Shown here one piece after another: positions 10,011 to 19,945 of a DNA stretch of 64,000 nt. The stretch's first letter is position 1. Every line of letters begins with the position of its first letter. The stretch covers positions 3,061,501-3,125,500 of the forward strand of contig NZ_JAIWOT010000001.1 of NCBI RefSeq assembly GCF_021295335.1. Direction: 5' to 3'. A program made the translations under genes and the position numbers. This DNA comes from Komagataeibacter sp. FNDCF1 (lineage in GTDB: Bacteria > Pseudomonadota > Alphaproteobacteria > Acetobacterales > Acetobacteraceae). Below the pieces are notes generated by a model. The model was not told the origin of the DNA, made no database searches, and worked only from the letters and a program-made list of their open reading frames with translations.

Positions 10011-11948
10011 TCACACACTGGCATCGACCGATGCCATTCCGGGAGGTGGCACGCCGTTTCCTCCCGCTGTACCAGGTATGGTGTCGGACGGGGGAGCCAC
10101 CAGCCGCATCGCATCGCGGCAGATCCGTTCGGGTGTGACGTCGGCCATGCCGCCGGGTTGCTCCGGTGCGGTGCCAAACCCGTCAATACCTACGAACACG
10201 CCGTCTGCGCCAATCCAGCGTTCCCATCCAAACCCCGATGCGGCCTCTATCCCGATGCGGGGTGCCGTTCCCAGCACGGCAGCACGATACGTCATTTTCT
10301 GGGCGGCGAACAGTTCCCAGCATGGAAGGGATACGACAGCCGCCGCAACCCCCGCTTCCTTCAACAGTTTGCGTGCGGCCAGCGCCACGATCGCCTCATG
10401 CCCCGTGGCGACCAGCGTCACCTGGCGCGGGCCTTCCGCTTCGGCCAGCACGTAGCCGCCCCGCGCGCACAGATTGGTCAGCCCGTGCAGTTCACGTTCG
10501 GGGGCGGGCGTGGTCAGGGTGGGGGCGGATTCCAGCATCAGCAGGCTTGGCCCCGTGGTGCGGCGAAGGGCAAGTTCCAGGCATTCCATGGTCTCGCGAT
10601 GGTCAGCGGGACGGAAGACCGCCATGTTGGGCATGGCACGCAGGCTGGCCAGCTGTTCCACCGGGCGCCATCCCCCCGCATTGTCGCCGCTGAGCATGTC
10701 GTCATCGGTCAGCAGGTAGATCACCTGCAGGTCGGTCATGGCGGCGTAACGCAGGGCAGGGCGCATGCGGTCGACCGCGATGATGGTGGTGGCGCCAAAG
10801 GGCAGCAGCCCGCCATGCAGCGCGATGCCGTTGAGCAGGGCGGCCATGCCGTGCACCTGCGTGCCGCAGCTCAGATCCCCCTCGGTGCCGCCGCGCCGGC
10901 TGGCCGGAAGGCCGACCAGCATGCCCTGGCGTGAGCGCAGGCAGATCAGTTCGGGCAGGAGTTCATGCAGCGTCTCGAGGCCCCGCCGGGCGGCGAAAGC
11001 GGGGGAGACACGGGCGATCATGGTCCCTTCCTCCCGCCATGAGCGCTGCCAGTCGGGTTGCCAGAAGGCCGGGCGCTGGTTGCGGGCCATGCGTTCGAAA
11101 TCCGCCTTCTGCCGGTCCTTGAGCAGCCTGCGCAGCCAGGAACGGCGTGCGCTGGCCCCCCGCCGCGCGGCACCTGCCCACAGGCCCGGGTCATCGACAA
11201 ACGGGGTGGCGGGGCCTGTCTCGGGCGTTGCGATGCACGCGATCAGGCAGGGCTTGTGCGTGCGCTGGGATGACGCGATGACGGCTGCGATCTGCTCGGT
11301 ATTGCCCGCATCCACCTTGCGCACGGACCAGCCCGATGCGCTGTAGCGCGGCAGGATGGCGTCCACCTGCTCGCGCTCGCTGGACCACAGGCCCACGACC
11401 AGCGTCACGCGGTCCAGTTCCATTTCCCCCGCCAGGGCCGCCGTTTCCAGCGCGACACCGGTGGACAGTTCCGTCCAGCACCCCAGTGCCCAGATGCGGT
11501 GATTGACCAGCGAGCGGCCGAAGCGGGCCGCCATTTTCTGTTCCGCCAGCGCCATGCCGATGGCTGCCCCCAGCCCCTGCCCGTTGGGGCCGCAGGCCTG
11601 ACCCATATGTGGCGGGGTATCGGCGCGCGCGCCCTGCGGCGTCAGCGGGGCCTGCCCGGACAGTTCGGCCATGATGCCGGGCAGCACGCGGTAGCGCGGG
11701 GACGAGACGACAAAGCGGTCCCGGTCCGGCCATTCGGGGCTGGCGGGGTCGAAGCGCAGGAAGCGACTCCACAATACCGCGCAGAAACCGGCCATGACCC
11801 GTGCATGCGGTGCGTAGCGCCGGTCGGGTTCATGAATGCCCACGGCATGGGAGATCGCCGTTGTCAGGCGCGCGGGCATGGCCGGTGCCGACGGGGGTAC
11901 GTCATCATCGGGCAGGGAGGCGCTGGCTTGGTCTTCTGGCATCGGCAT
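10011..11948 (-). CDS. Transketolase-like protein lacking cofactor and catalytic residues
   Basis: A 645-residue protein with the full three-domain outline of transketolase: GPNGQGLGAAIGMALAE matches the first domain, DRMRPALRYAAM the pyrimidine domain, and the C-terminal domain is also recognisable. Key positions are changed. The Mg/thiamine-diphosphate motif GDG...N reads GCWTELSTG...LW, the catalytic glutamate of the REHGM motif is valine (GTQVHGM), and the substrate histidine motif is DDDMLSGDNAGGWRP. It is probably not an active transketolase. It lies 33 bases before gap, hinting at a regulatory or scaffolding role with triose metabolism, but this is inference. Start ATG 11948 (or 11942); the longer open frame overlaps the divergent lipoprotein gene. 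Confidence 0.75.
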   Translation of the reverse strand: MPMPEDQASASLPDDDVPPSAPAMPARLTTAISHAVGIHEPDRRYAPHARVMAGFCAVLWSRFLRFDPASPEWPDRDRFVVSSPRYRVLPGIMAELSGQAPLTPQGARADTPPHMGQACGPNGQGLGAAIGMALAEQKMAARFGRSLVNHRIWALGCWTELSTGVALETAALAGEMELDRVTLVVGLWSSEREQVDAILPRYSASGWSVRKVDAGNTEQIAAVIASSQRTHKPCLIACIATPETGPATPFVDDPGLWAGAARRGASARRSWLRRLLKDRQKADFERMARNQRPAFWQPDWQRSWREEGTMIARVSPAFAARRGLETLHELLPELICLRSRQGMLVGLPASRRGGTEGDLSCGTQVHGMAALLNGIALHGGLLPFGATTIIAVDRMRPALRYAAMTDLQVIYLLTDDDMLSGDNAGGWRPVEQLASLRAMPNMAVFRPADHRETMECLELALRRTTGPSLLMLESAPTLTTPAPERELHGLTNLCARGGYVLAEAEGPRQVTLVATGHEAIVALAARKLLKEAGVAAAVVSLPCWELFAAQKMTYRAAVLGTAPRIGIEAASGFGWERWIGADGVFVGIDGFGTAPEQPGGMADVTPERICRDAMRLVAPPSDTIPGTAGGNGVPPPGMASVDASV

Positions 11949-12074
11949 CGTCCATGTGTGGGGCAGGATCGGTTGGAGCCGCCACGTCTGTACTACTGCG
12001 CCACGCCCGAGGCGGCAACATTGCAGCCATGCCCTACTTGCCCGGCAGGGTGGATACTGTATCTGTAGCAGGCC

Positions 12075-12539
12075 ATGTCCCATCCCCGTGCCCGCCCTGT
12101 CCGCCGTGCCGTTCTTGCCGCCGCCATGTGCCTGCCGGTGCTGGGCGGCTGCGCGCTGGTCAGCCAGAAAACCTTCAACCGCCATGCGGGCGACCCGCCA
12201 CGGCTGCCGCTGGCCCCCCCGCCGCCCGTGCCGGGCATGACGGGGCCTGCCCTCGTCACCATCGTGGCCAGTACGCCCGACAGCGAATGGCGCCCGGCGG
12301 TCCGGGCGGCGGTGGCCGATGCGCTGGCGCGCAAGCCCAATGCGCTGTTCACGGTCGTGGTCAGCGTGCCCGACAGGGCGGACGGCACGCCCGCGGACCT
12401 GCCCGCGGTGGTCGAGGCCAGCGGGCGGCCCGTGCTGCAGGCGGTCATGGATGCTGGCGCGGGGGCCGGGCAGACCGAAATGGACGCCCGCACCGTCACC
12501 CACGACAATGCAACGCAGGTCTGCATCTATGTCGAGTAA
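12075..12539 (+). CDS. Putative lipoprotein of unknown function
   Basis: A 154-residue protein with an arginine-rich N-terminus, hydrophobic core and lipobox LGGC near residue 25, so it should be lipid-anchored in the envelope. A proline-rich linker (LPLAPPPPVPGM) follows, then a small alpha/beta domain of about 90 residues ending in QVCIYVE. I do not recognise the family. It diverges from the transketolase-like gene; the two starts are about 125 bases apart and share a promoter region. Confidence 0.72.
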   Translation: MSHPRARPVRRAVLAAAMCLPVLGGCALVSQKTFNRHAGDPPRLPLAPPPPVPGMTGPALVTIVASTPDSEWRPAVRAAVADALARKPNALFTVVVSVPDRADGTPADLPAVVEASGRPVLQAVMDAGAGAGQTEMDARTVTHDNATQVCIYVE

Positions 12540-12721
12540 TGGAATGCGGTTTTGCAATTGCGGCACCCGTCATGTCATAAAGGTGTGCAGGCCGATTGTT
12601 GACAGCCGGTGCCCGCGCAGCATGGGGGACCCTTCGTTCCCGCAGGCCGTACCGGTTCGTGGCCATATGTGAATGAAGCCCCCGCAGGCAGCCGCCGGGG
12701 TGTGCATGGAGAAAAGCAGCA

Positions 12722-14008
12722 GTGTCCGGTCATCATGTAAATGGGCATCCGTTCTTCCGGTTCTGCCGCACGGCACTGGAAAATATCCGCGCACAGGGCC
12801 GGTACAGGCAGTTTACCCCGCTGGCCCGCCAGGCCGAGCGTTACCCGCATTATGAACAGCCCGAGACGGCGGCAAGCGTCGCCACCCCCGCATGCCCGCG
12901 GGACCGTGACGTGGTGGTCTGGTCCTCCAACGACTATCTGGGCATGGGTGTCGACCCCGTCGTGGTCGAGGCCGCCATCCAGGCCATTCACGAGCATGGC
13001 GCGGGTGCAGGTGGCACGCGCAACATCGCGGGCACCAGCCCGGTCCATACCGCGCTGGAAGCGGAACTGGCCGACCTGCATGGCAAGGAGGCGGGCCTGC
13101 TGTTCGTGTCGGGCTACGTGTCCAACCAGGCATCGCTGCAGACCATCCTGTCCAGCATGCCCGGCTGGATCTGCTTCTCCGACCGGCTGAACCATGCCTC
13201 CATGATCGCGGGGATAAAGGGCGCGCGCGGGTCCAGCACGGTCATCTACGAACATAACGACCTGGCCGACCTGGAGGCCAAGCTGGCGGCGGCCCCCGCC
13301 GATGCACCCAAGCTGATCGCGTTCGAGAGCGTGTATTCCATGGATGGCGACATATCCGACATCGCCGCCACCTGTGCGCTCGCGCGCAAATACGGCGCCA
13401 TGACCTATCTGGATGAAGTCCATGCCGTGGGCCTGTATGGCGCGCAGGGCGGTGGCGTGTCGCAGCGCGATGGCGTGGCCGATCAGGTGGACATCATCGA
13501 AGGCACGCTGGCCAAGGGCTTCGGGGTGCATGGCGGCTACATCACCGCGTCAAGCGACATCGTGGAATACCTGCGCCTGTCCGCCTCGGGCTTCATCTTC
13601 ACCACGTCGCTGCCGCCTGCGGTGGTTGCGGCGGCACTGGCCAGCGTGCGGCAGGTGCGCAAGGATGGCTGGCGGCGCGAGCGCATGTTCGAGCGTGTGA
13701 ACACCTTCCGCGACAAGCTGCGCCAGGCGGGGCTGCCCTTTACCATGACGCCCAGCCACATCGTGCCGATCCCGGTAGGCAATGCCGAGCGCTGCCGGGA
13801 ACTGAGCGACAGGCTGCTCGACGATTACGGAATCTACGCGACCCCCATCAACTACCCCACCGTGCCGCGCGGCACGGAGCGCCTGCGGCTGACACCGGGG
13901 CCGTACCATACCGACGAGATGATGGATGACATGGTGACCGCGCTGGGTGATCTGCTCCGCCGCAACAACCTGACGGACACGCTGCCGCCCGTCGCCGCCA
14001 TGGCCTGA
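12722..14008 (+). CDS. hemA: 5-aminolevulinate synthase
   Basis: PLP enzyme that condenses glycine and succinyl-CoA to 5-aminolevulinate, the alphaproteobacterial (C4) entry to haem. The 428-residue protein shows SSNDYLGMG near 68, the glycine-rich [14 protein letters not shown] near 98, [12 protein letters not shown] near 235 and the PLP lysine in EGTLAKGFG near 262. The start is GTG with GGAG 10 bases upstream; there is no nearby in-frame ATG. A TTGACA at 12599 could be part of its promoter but has no good -10. It stands alone, with a minus-strand gene downstream. Confidence 0.95.
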   Translation: MSGHHVNGHPFFRFCRTALENIRAQGRYRQFTPLARQAERYPHYEQPETAASVATPACPRDRDVVVWSSNDYLGMGVDPVVVEAAIQAIHEHGAGAGGTRNIAGTSPVHTALEAELADLHGKEAGLLFVSGYVSNQASLQTILSSMPGWICFSDRLNHASMIAGIKGARGSSTVIYEHNDLADLEAKLAAAPADAPKLIAFESVYSMDGDISDIAATCALARKYGAMTYLDEVHAVGLYGAQGGGVSQRDGVADQVDIIEGTLAKGFGVHGGYITASSDIVEYLRLSASGFIFTTSLPPAVVAAALASVRQVRKDGWRRERMFERVNTFRDKLRQAGLPFTMTPSHIVPIPVGNAERCRELSDRLLDDYGIYATPINYPTVPRGTERLRLTPGPYHTDEMMDDMVTALGDLLRRNNLTDTLPPVAAMA

Positions 14009-14038
14009 CCCTGCCGGGCAGGTCGACATGAACATGAA

Positions 14039-14065
14039 AGGCCGGGCGCGCCGTGCGTCCGGCCT
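14039..14065. terminator. Weak hairpin between hemA and the DsbA-like gene
   Basis: AGGCCGG (14039-14045) pairs with CCGGCCT (14059-14065) around a 13-base loop, in the convergent gap. There is no T-run on the plus side and only three T on the minus side, so it is at best a weak terminator. Confidence 0.3.
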
Positions 14066-14159
14066 GGAAGTATGGGCCGTTTCTGCCAGCCCGTTTCCTG
14101 CGGGCTGCAGGGAATGCTGCCCTGATCTGGAAAAAGGCGGCGGCCGGAACGGTTTTCCA

Positions 14160-14942
14160 TCAACCGGTTTTCCCGGGCTTGTGGTCTAGCGGCTCTGGGC
14201 GATGGCTTTCTTCAGGTCGTCCGTTGAAGACGAAGGTCGGCGTACCATCCAGCCCGATGGCGCGGGCCAGTTCCATGTTGGCCTGCAGGATGGCGGTGAC
14301 TTTCGCGCCATTCATGTCCGTGGCCAGGGTTGCGGCATTCAGGCCCGACTGGGTGGCCAGCGTGCGCATGCGTTCCACCGTGGGGGTGGCGGAATCTCCC
14401 ATCACTGCCGCCTGCATGCGGAAATAGGCGGCCTGTCCCCCCTGCACGAAGGCCGCCACCAGTGCCTGTGAGGTAATCAGGCTGCCCTGGCCCAGTACGG
14501 GAATGACCTTCTCCACGATGCGCAGATCCCTGTCCTCACGCGTAAGGCGGTCAAGGTCGGGCAGTACCTTGCGGCAGTAGGGGCAGCGCGGGTCATAGAA
14601 TTCGACCACCGTTGCATGCCCCTGCGGGTTGCCCAGCACGGCATCGCTGGCGGCGGGGGCAAGCAGGTCGGCGCGGTGACTTTCCAGCGCGGTGCGGGCT
14701 GCGTTCTGCTGGGCCGCGCTGGCGTTGCTGCGCAGCGCGGCAATGGCGTCGGACAGGATGGTGGGGTCGGTTTTCAGCGCATTGCGCATGATTTCCACGA
14801 TTTCCTGCCGCTGGGCGGGCGTGAAGCCCGTGGCCGTATCGGCGGCGTGGCCCGCGCCGGGGCTGGCCGCCATCACTGCCCCCGTGGCCAGCAGGGCGTG
14901 CAGCAGGCGCGGACGGTACCGGCGGGGGGAGGTGAATGTCAC
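14160..14942 (-). CDS. DsbA-family thiol oxidoreductase with apparent 3' frameshift
   Basis: Periplasmic thioredoxin-fold protein. It has a signal peptide ending at GHAA (about residue 34), a helical region matching the N-terminal extension of Com1/ScsC-like DsbA proteins, the redox motif CPYC near residue 122, and the cis-proline in LDGTPTFVFNG near 235. After FNGR the frame gives 17 unrelated residues. The +1 frame from 14218 down to 14189 instead reads DLKKAIAQSR followed by a stop at 14188-14186, which is the usual end of this family. A short deletion therefore seems to have joined FNG to the last helix out of frame. The protein may still fold, but lacks the normal last strand and helix. 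Confidence 0.78.
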   Translation of the reverse strand: MTFTSPRRYRPRLLHALLATGAVMAASPGAGHAADTATGFTPAQRQEIVEIMRNALKTDPTILSDAIAALRSNASAAQQNAARTALESHRADLLAPAASDAVLGNPQGHATVVEFYDPRCPYCRKVLPDLDRLTREDRDLRIVEKVIPVLGQGSLITSQALVAAFVQGGQAAYFRMQAAVMGDSATPTVERMRTLATQSGLNAATLATDMNGAKVTAILQANMELARAIGLDGTPTFVFNGRPEESHRPEPLDHKPGKTG

Positions 14943-15149
14943 GGGTTTGCTCCGTTGTCATGTCGCGATAGGGTGTTTGTGTAACGGATCGGGCACGGGA
15001 AAGGAATGGGCCATGGTGGCCCCGCATGGTGGCATGCCTGTTGCCCACGGCCCCCAAGGCCGCTAAGTCGTAACGGGTCTGCGGTGGTCGCGCGGTCGTG
15101 TGCCAGCCGTTCATGAATTTAAGCCGACCTGCCCATTGGAGAAGCGTGC

Positions 15150-16610
15150 GTGCCTGAGCATTCGATCACACCTGTCGCCCGCCGGTACGTGCGTACTGCG
15201 CTCTCGGCGGTTCTGGCCATATCGGTTACGGGGTGTTCCCTCAACAACTACTCCCCCGTGAAGATCGTGTCACACATGTTCGGCCCGTCGCCCGGTGCGC
15301 TGGTCGGCACCGTTTCCGCCGATGAACCGGAAGCGACGCTGGTGGGGCGTGACATCCTGCAACGCGGCGGCAACGCGGCGGATGCGGCTGCGGCCATGGG
15401 CATGGCGCTTTCGGTCACGCTGCCCTCGCGCGCCTCGCTTGGCGCGGGCGGGGCGTGCCTGGCCTACAGGCCGGGTGACCAGAATGGTGGCCGTGCGTTC
15501 ATGTTCCTGCCTGTTGCCGGCACCGTGGCGGCCACCGGCATGCCCCGTGCCGACCGGCCCGCCGCCGTGCCCATGATGGCGCGCGGGCTGTATCTCATGC
15601 ATCTGCAGTACGGGTCGGTTGCCTTTTCCGAACTGCTGCCCGGCGCGATTGCCCTGGCTGCCAATGGCATCAACGTAAGCCGCCAGCTTGCGGGTGACCT
15701 TGCGGCCGTGCAGGTGCCGCTGCTGGCCGATGCAGGCATCCGCGCCATCTTCAGCCGCTCGGATGGCAAGGCGCTGGCGGAGGGGGACGCCCTGGTGCAG
15801 ACCCACCTGTCCGGCGCGCTGGACCAGATCCGCGGCATGGGCGTGGGCGATCTGTATAATGGTGCACTGGGTCAGTCCTTCATCGCGGGCAGCCAGGGTG
15901 CCGGGGGCGGGTTGCAGATGGCGGATCTGCGCGGGGCCGTGCCGTCGGAGCAGGTGCCCCTTACCCTGAGCAGTGGCGAGACGCAGGTCGCCTTCCTGCC
16001 GCCGCCCGCCGATGGCGGGCTGGGCAGCGCGGTCGCCTTCCGTAGTGCTGCGTCATCCGATGCCTCGACCCGTGCGCAGGCGGCCATCGCGGCATGGCGC
16101 GCGCAGAACGGCAATGCCACCGGCGGCACGGCGGACAGCCTGGCCGCCCGTGCGCAGGCCTTCGTCAACGGTGGTGGCGCAGCCGGAGGCGGCCTGCCTT
16201 CGCTGCCCGCGTCCACCTCGTTCACGGTGGTGGACCATGCGGGCATGGCCGTGGCGTGCAGCATGAGCATGGACAACCTGTTCGGCACGGGCCGCATGGC
16301 GGGCAACACGGGCATCGTGCTCGGGGCTTCCCCCGCACGCCTGCCGCAGCCGCTCTATACGGCGGCCATCGCCAGTCAGGGCCGGGCCTTCCGTGCCGTG
16401 GCGGCGGGGTCGGGGCAGAACGATGCCGCTGCTGCCGTTGGCATCACCATGCGCAATATCCTGGCGGGGCAGGTGCCTGACGCGCATCCCGTCACGGCAC
16501 AGGGGCGTGTGAACGCCATATCATGCCCGCGCGGGCTGCCGGGGGATGGTGCGACCTGCATCGCCGCGACCGACCCGCGTGGCGCGGGTCTGGCCATGGG
16601 GCCGCGCTAG
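15150..16610 (+). CDS. Gamma-glutamyltransferase-like lipoprotein, degenerate active site
   Basis: A 486-residue protein with a lipobox (SVTGC near residue 29), placing it in the envelope. The N-terminal half matches gamma-glutamyltransferase (VGRDILQRGGNAADAAAAMG), and the C-terminal half contains the small-subunit start region. At the autocleavage site the family's TTH-(F/Y)-SVVD reads STSFTVVD, so the nucleophilic threonine is serine and the following histidine is serine. The usual arginine motif for the gamma-glutamyl carboxylate is not apparent. It is also about 90 residues shorter than typical enzymes. Classical transpeptidase activity is doubtful. Start is GTG with GGAGA 7 bases upstream. 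Confidence 0.7.
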   Translation: MPEHSITPVARRYVRTALSAVLAISVTGCSLNNYSPVKIVSHMFGPSPGALVGTVSADEPEATLVGRDILQRGGNAADAAAAMGMALSVTLPSRASLGAGGACLAYRPGDQNGGRAFMFLPVAGTVAATGMPRADRPAAVPMMARGLYLMHLQYGSVAFSELLPGAIALAANGINVSRQLAGDLAAVQVPLLADAGIRAIFSRSDGKALAEGDALVQTHLSGALDQIRGMGVGDLYNGALGQSFIAGSQGAGGGLQMADLRGAVPSEQVPLTLSSGETQVAFLPPPADGGLGSAVAFRSAASSDASTRAQAAIAAWRAQNGNATGGTADSLAARAQAFVNGGGAAGGGLPSLPASTSFTVVDHAGMAVACSMSMDNLFGTGRMAGNTGIVLGASPARLPQPLYTAAIASQGRAFRAVAAGSGQNDAAAAVGITMRNILAGQVPDAHPVTAQGRVNAISCPRGLPGDGATCIAATDPRGAGLAMGPR

Positions 16611-16674
16611 GCTGGTGTTTTTGCGCCGGTCGGGCATTATTAGCACGGTGCGGCAGGGCAGGGCCATTGTAAGT

Positions 16675-16689
16675 GGTCCTGTTTTGTTC
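16675..16689 (+). promoter_or_regulatory. Candidate LexA (SOS) box before recA
   Basis: GGTC-N7-GTTC, one mismatch from the alphaproteobacterial LexA consensus GTTC-N7-GTTC, about 100 bases before the recA start. RecA is the most regularly SOS-controlled gene in this class, which supports the reading. Confidence 0.5.
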
Positions 16690-16789
16690 CATATTGCAGT
16701 GCATGATGCATCGCCTGCCCAGCGCAGGTCGGGCCGGGCAGGCTGTCCGGGCCCGGTTTCATCTCCTCAAGCACCAGGATAGGCACGGA

Positions 16790-17836
<1,047 letters not shown>

Positions 17837-17941
17837 TCCCCCCGGCCTGTCCGGTTAAGGCAGGCTGATAGTCGCCCCGTCTGGTCGGCGCGGACCGTGC
17901 GGGCGGGGCAGGGACTGGACAGAGGGGCAGGGGCTGCCGGA

Positions 17942-18328
17942 ATGAAACCACGTCTTGCAATGGTCGGATTGCTGGTCTGCCTTGCGGCCTGTAGCGGGGG
18001 GCAGGACGACAATAACGACCCCGCCGATGTGGATGAGGCACCCCGCCCGTTGGGCCATCGTGTTGGTGGCCACAATGCCTCACGCGCGGAAAATGCGCTG
18101 CGGCCGATGTCCCGTCACCTGCCCAAACCCGCCGACTCTACGGATGAAGCCGGCACCGAAGCCTACCACACGCCCCCCGACGCGGCGGCGATGCAGATGA
18201 TATCCTCGGGCTACGACCCCAATCAGGCCGGTGATGACGATGCCCCGTCCGACAGTGACGACGGCAAGCATTTTGTCGTGCCCGATACGCAGGTCAGCTA
18301 CGGGCGCAAGGCCGGGCAGTCCAACTAG
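17942..18328 (+). CDS. Small acidic lipoprotein of unknown function
   Basis: A 128-residue protein with a short signal peptide and lipobox LAAC (cysteine at about 17). The mature part is highly charged and apparently disordered, rich in D, H, P and S, with two acidic clusters (QDDNNDPADVDE and GDDDAPSDSDD). I recognise no family. The start at 17942 was chosen because it gives the signal peptide directly. Its TAG stop overlaps the TAG stop of the converging glycerate kinase in one CTAG tetranucleotide. Confidence 0.65.
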   Translation: MKPRLAMVGLLVCLAACSGGQDDNNDPADVDEAPRPLGHRVGGHNASRAENALRPMSRHLPKPADSTDEAGTEAYHTPPDAAAMQMISSGYDPNQAGDDDAPSDSDDGKHFVVPDTQVSYGRKAGQSN

Positions 18329-19647
18329 GGTACCAGCACGGCACGGATGTCGTTCACGTTGGTCAGCGTGGGGCCGGTCATGACCAGATCCCCCGTGCGC
18401 TGGAACAGTGTGTAGCTGTCATGCGCACGCAGGTGGGCGCGCGGGTCCAGGTTCCGCGCGCGGGCACGTGCCAGCGTATCCGGGGTGATGAGCGCGCCCG
18501 CCGCATCCTCCGTGCCGTCAATGCCATCACTATCCGCGGCAATGGCCCATATGCCCTCACGCCCCTGCAACGCCATGGCCATGGACAGCAGGAATTCCGT
18601 ATTGCGCCCACCCCGGCCCGGTGGCGGCCCGGCCGGGTTGATGGTGACCGTTGTCTCGCCGCCGGACAGCAGCACGGCGGGGGCGGGTACCGGCAGGCCA
18701 TGCAGGCGGGCGGACAGGGCGATCCCGGCCATGAGCGTGCCTGCGTCCCGGCTCTCGCCCTCCAGCGCATCACCCAGGATCAGGGGCGTCAGCCCGCAGT
18801 CACGGGCGGTGGCCGCCGCCGCCTTCAGCGCCATGAGCGGGGTGGAGATGAGGGTATAACGGTTGCGGGGGGAAAGCGCGCGGTCGGTGGGGGGCTGCAT
18901 GAGCACCCTTTCCACCGCATCGGGCACGGTCATGCCGTAATGGCGCAGGATCGACAGGGCATCGGCCGCCGTGGTCGGGTCGGCCACGGTCGGGCCGCTG
19001 GCAATGGTCAGCGGATCATCCCCCGGCACATCACTGATCGCCAGCGTGACCACGCGCGCGGGGGCTGCCGCCTGCGCAAGGCCACCGCCCTTGATGGCGG
19101 ACAGGTGGCGGCGCACCACGTTCATGTCGCGTATGCTGGCACCGCTGTGGAGCAGGACGTGGCTGACAGCACGGATGTCCTCCAGCACCAGGCCCGGCTT
19201 CGGCAGTTCCAGCAGCGCCGAGCCACCACCGGAAATCAGTGCGATGACCAGGTCATCCGGCCCCAGTCCGGTCACCGCCGCCATCATGGCGCGTCCTGCC
19301 GCCTCGCTGCGGCTGTCCGGCACGGGGTGGCTGGCCTCCAGCACGCGGATGCGCCGCGTGGGGGTCGAGTGGCCATCGCGCGTGACCACGCAGCCCGAAA
19401 GGGCAACGTCCGGCCACGCCTGCTCCAGCGCCGCCGCCATGGAAGCGGCCGCCTTGCCCGCGCCCACCACCACGCATCTGCCCTGTGGCGGCGGTGGCAG
19501 GTAACGGGCCAGCACCATTTCGGGCATGGCGCTGTGAATGGCGGCATCCAGGATGCGGCGCAGCACCGTGCGGGCACGCCCGTCCGTCCAGCCCGTTGTG
19601 GTCAGACCCGGTGCGGATGCCGGGCGGGAAAGGGTCTGCTCATTCAT
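18325..19647 (-). CDS. ttuD: Glycerate 2-kinase (MOFRL family; formerly hydroxypyruvate reductase)
   Basis: Phosphorylates glycerate to 2-phosphoglycerate, linking glycerate and tartronate semialdehyde metabolism to lower glycolysis. The 440-residue protein has the DUF4147 N-terminal domain (VVVGAGKAAASMAAALE, LISGGGSALLELP near 145, NVVRRHLSAIKGGGLA) and the C-terminal MOFRL domain (LLSGGETTVTI near 330, GRNTEFLLSMAM, ADSDGIDGTEDAAGA). Names in databases vary between TtuD and GckA; the biochemical role is the same. It is a single gene with convergent and divergent neighbours. Confidence 0.88.
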   Translation of the reverse strand: MNEQTLSRPASAPGLTTTGWTDGRARTVLRRILDAAIHSAMPEMVLARYLPPPPQGRCVVVGAGKAAASMAAALEQAWPDVALSGCVVTRDGHSTPTRRIRVLEASHPVPDSRSEAAGRAMMAAVTGLGPDDLVIALISGGGSALLELPKPGLVLEDIRAVSHVLLHSGASIRDMNVVRRHLSAIKGGGLAQAAAPARVVTLAISDVPGDDPLTIASGPTVADPTTAADALSILRHYGMTVPDAVERVLMQPPTDRALSPRNRYTLISTPLMALKAAAATARDCGLTPLILGDALEGESRDAGTLMAGIALSARLHGLPVPAPAVLLSGGETTVTINPAGPPPGRGGRNTEFLLSMAMALQGREGIWAIAADSDGIDGTEDAAGALITPDTLARARARNLDPRAHLRAHDSYTLFQRTGDLVMTGPTLTNVNDIRAVLVP

Positions 19648-19945
19648 CGGGGTCTGTGCGTCCTGTCATGTGAACTGGCGGGGCAGGGTGCCATCACGGG
19701 GTATAACGTATGGTGGACGCGCGAGATGCACGAATATGCCCGCACGCCTGCCATGGCGCTCCCGCACGGGGTGGGCGTTGTGTCACAATTGTCACGTCTG
19801 TGTCAGGATACGGGCAGTTGGGCGAACTGTGGCCGTCGTACACGCTAAATTGGGGGCAGCCTGTCTGGATTGGTGCCAAGGATGGTGATACGCGCCAGAT
19901 GGCCTGCGTTGCATGCGCGGGCGCCACAGCAGAAAGGACAAGGGC
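19648..19945. other. Intergenic region between ttuD and coaA
   Basis: About 300 bases between divergent genes. There is no supported gene. A directly repeated hexamer TGTCAC (19781-19786 and 19790-19795), spaced AAT, sits roughly 150 bases before coaA and could be an operator half-site pair. No convincing -35/-10 pair was seen. Confidence 0.5.

Noticed and set aside
11949-12566. Upstream extension of the transketolase-like gene
   Set aside because: It overlaps the divergent lipoprotein gene and its residues are unlike any transketolase.
12599-12604. TTGACA before hemA as a full promoter
   Set aside because: The -35 is perfect but no acceptable -10 lies 15-19 bases downstream.
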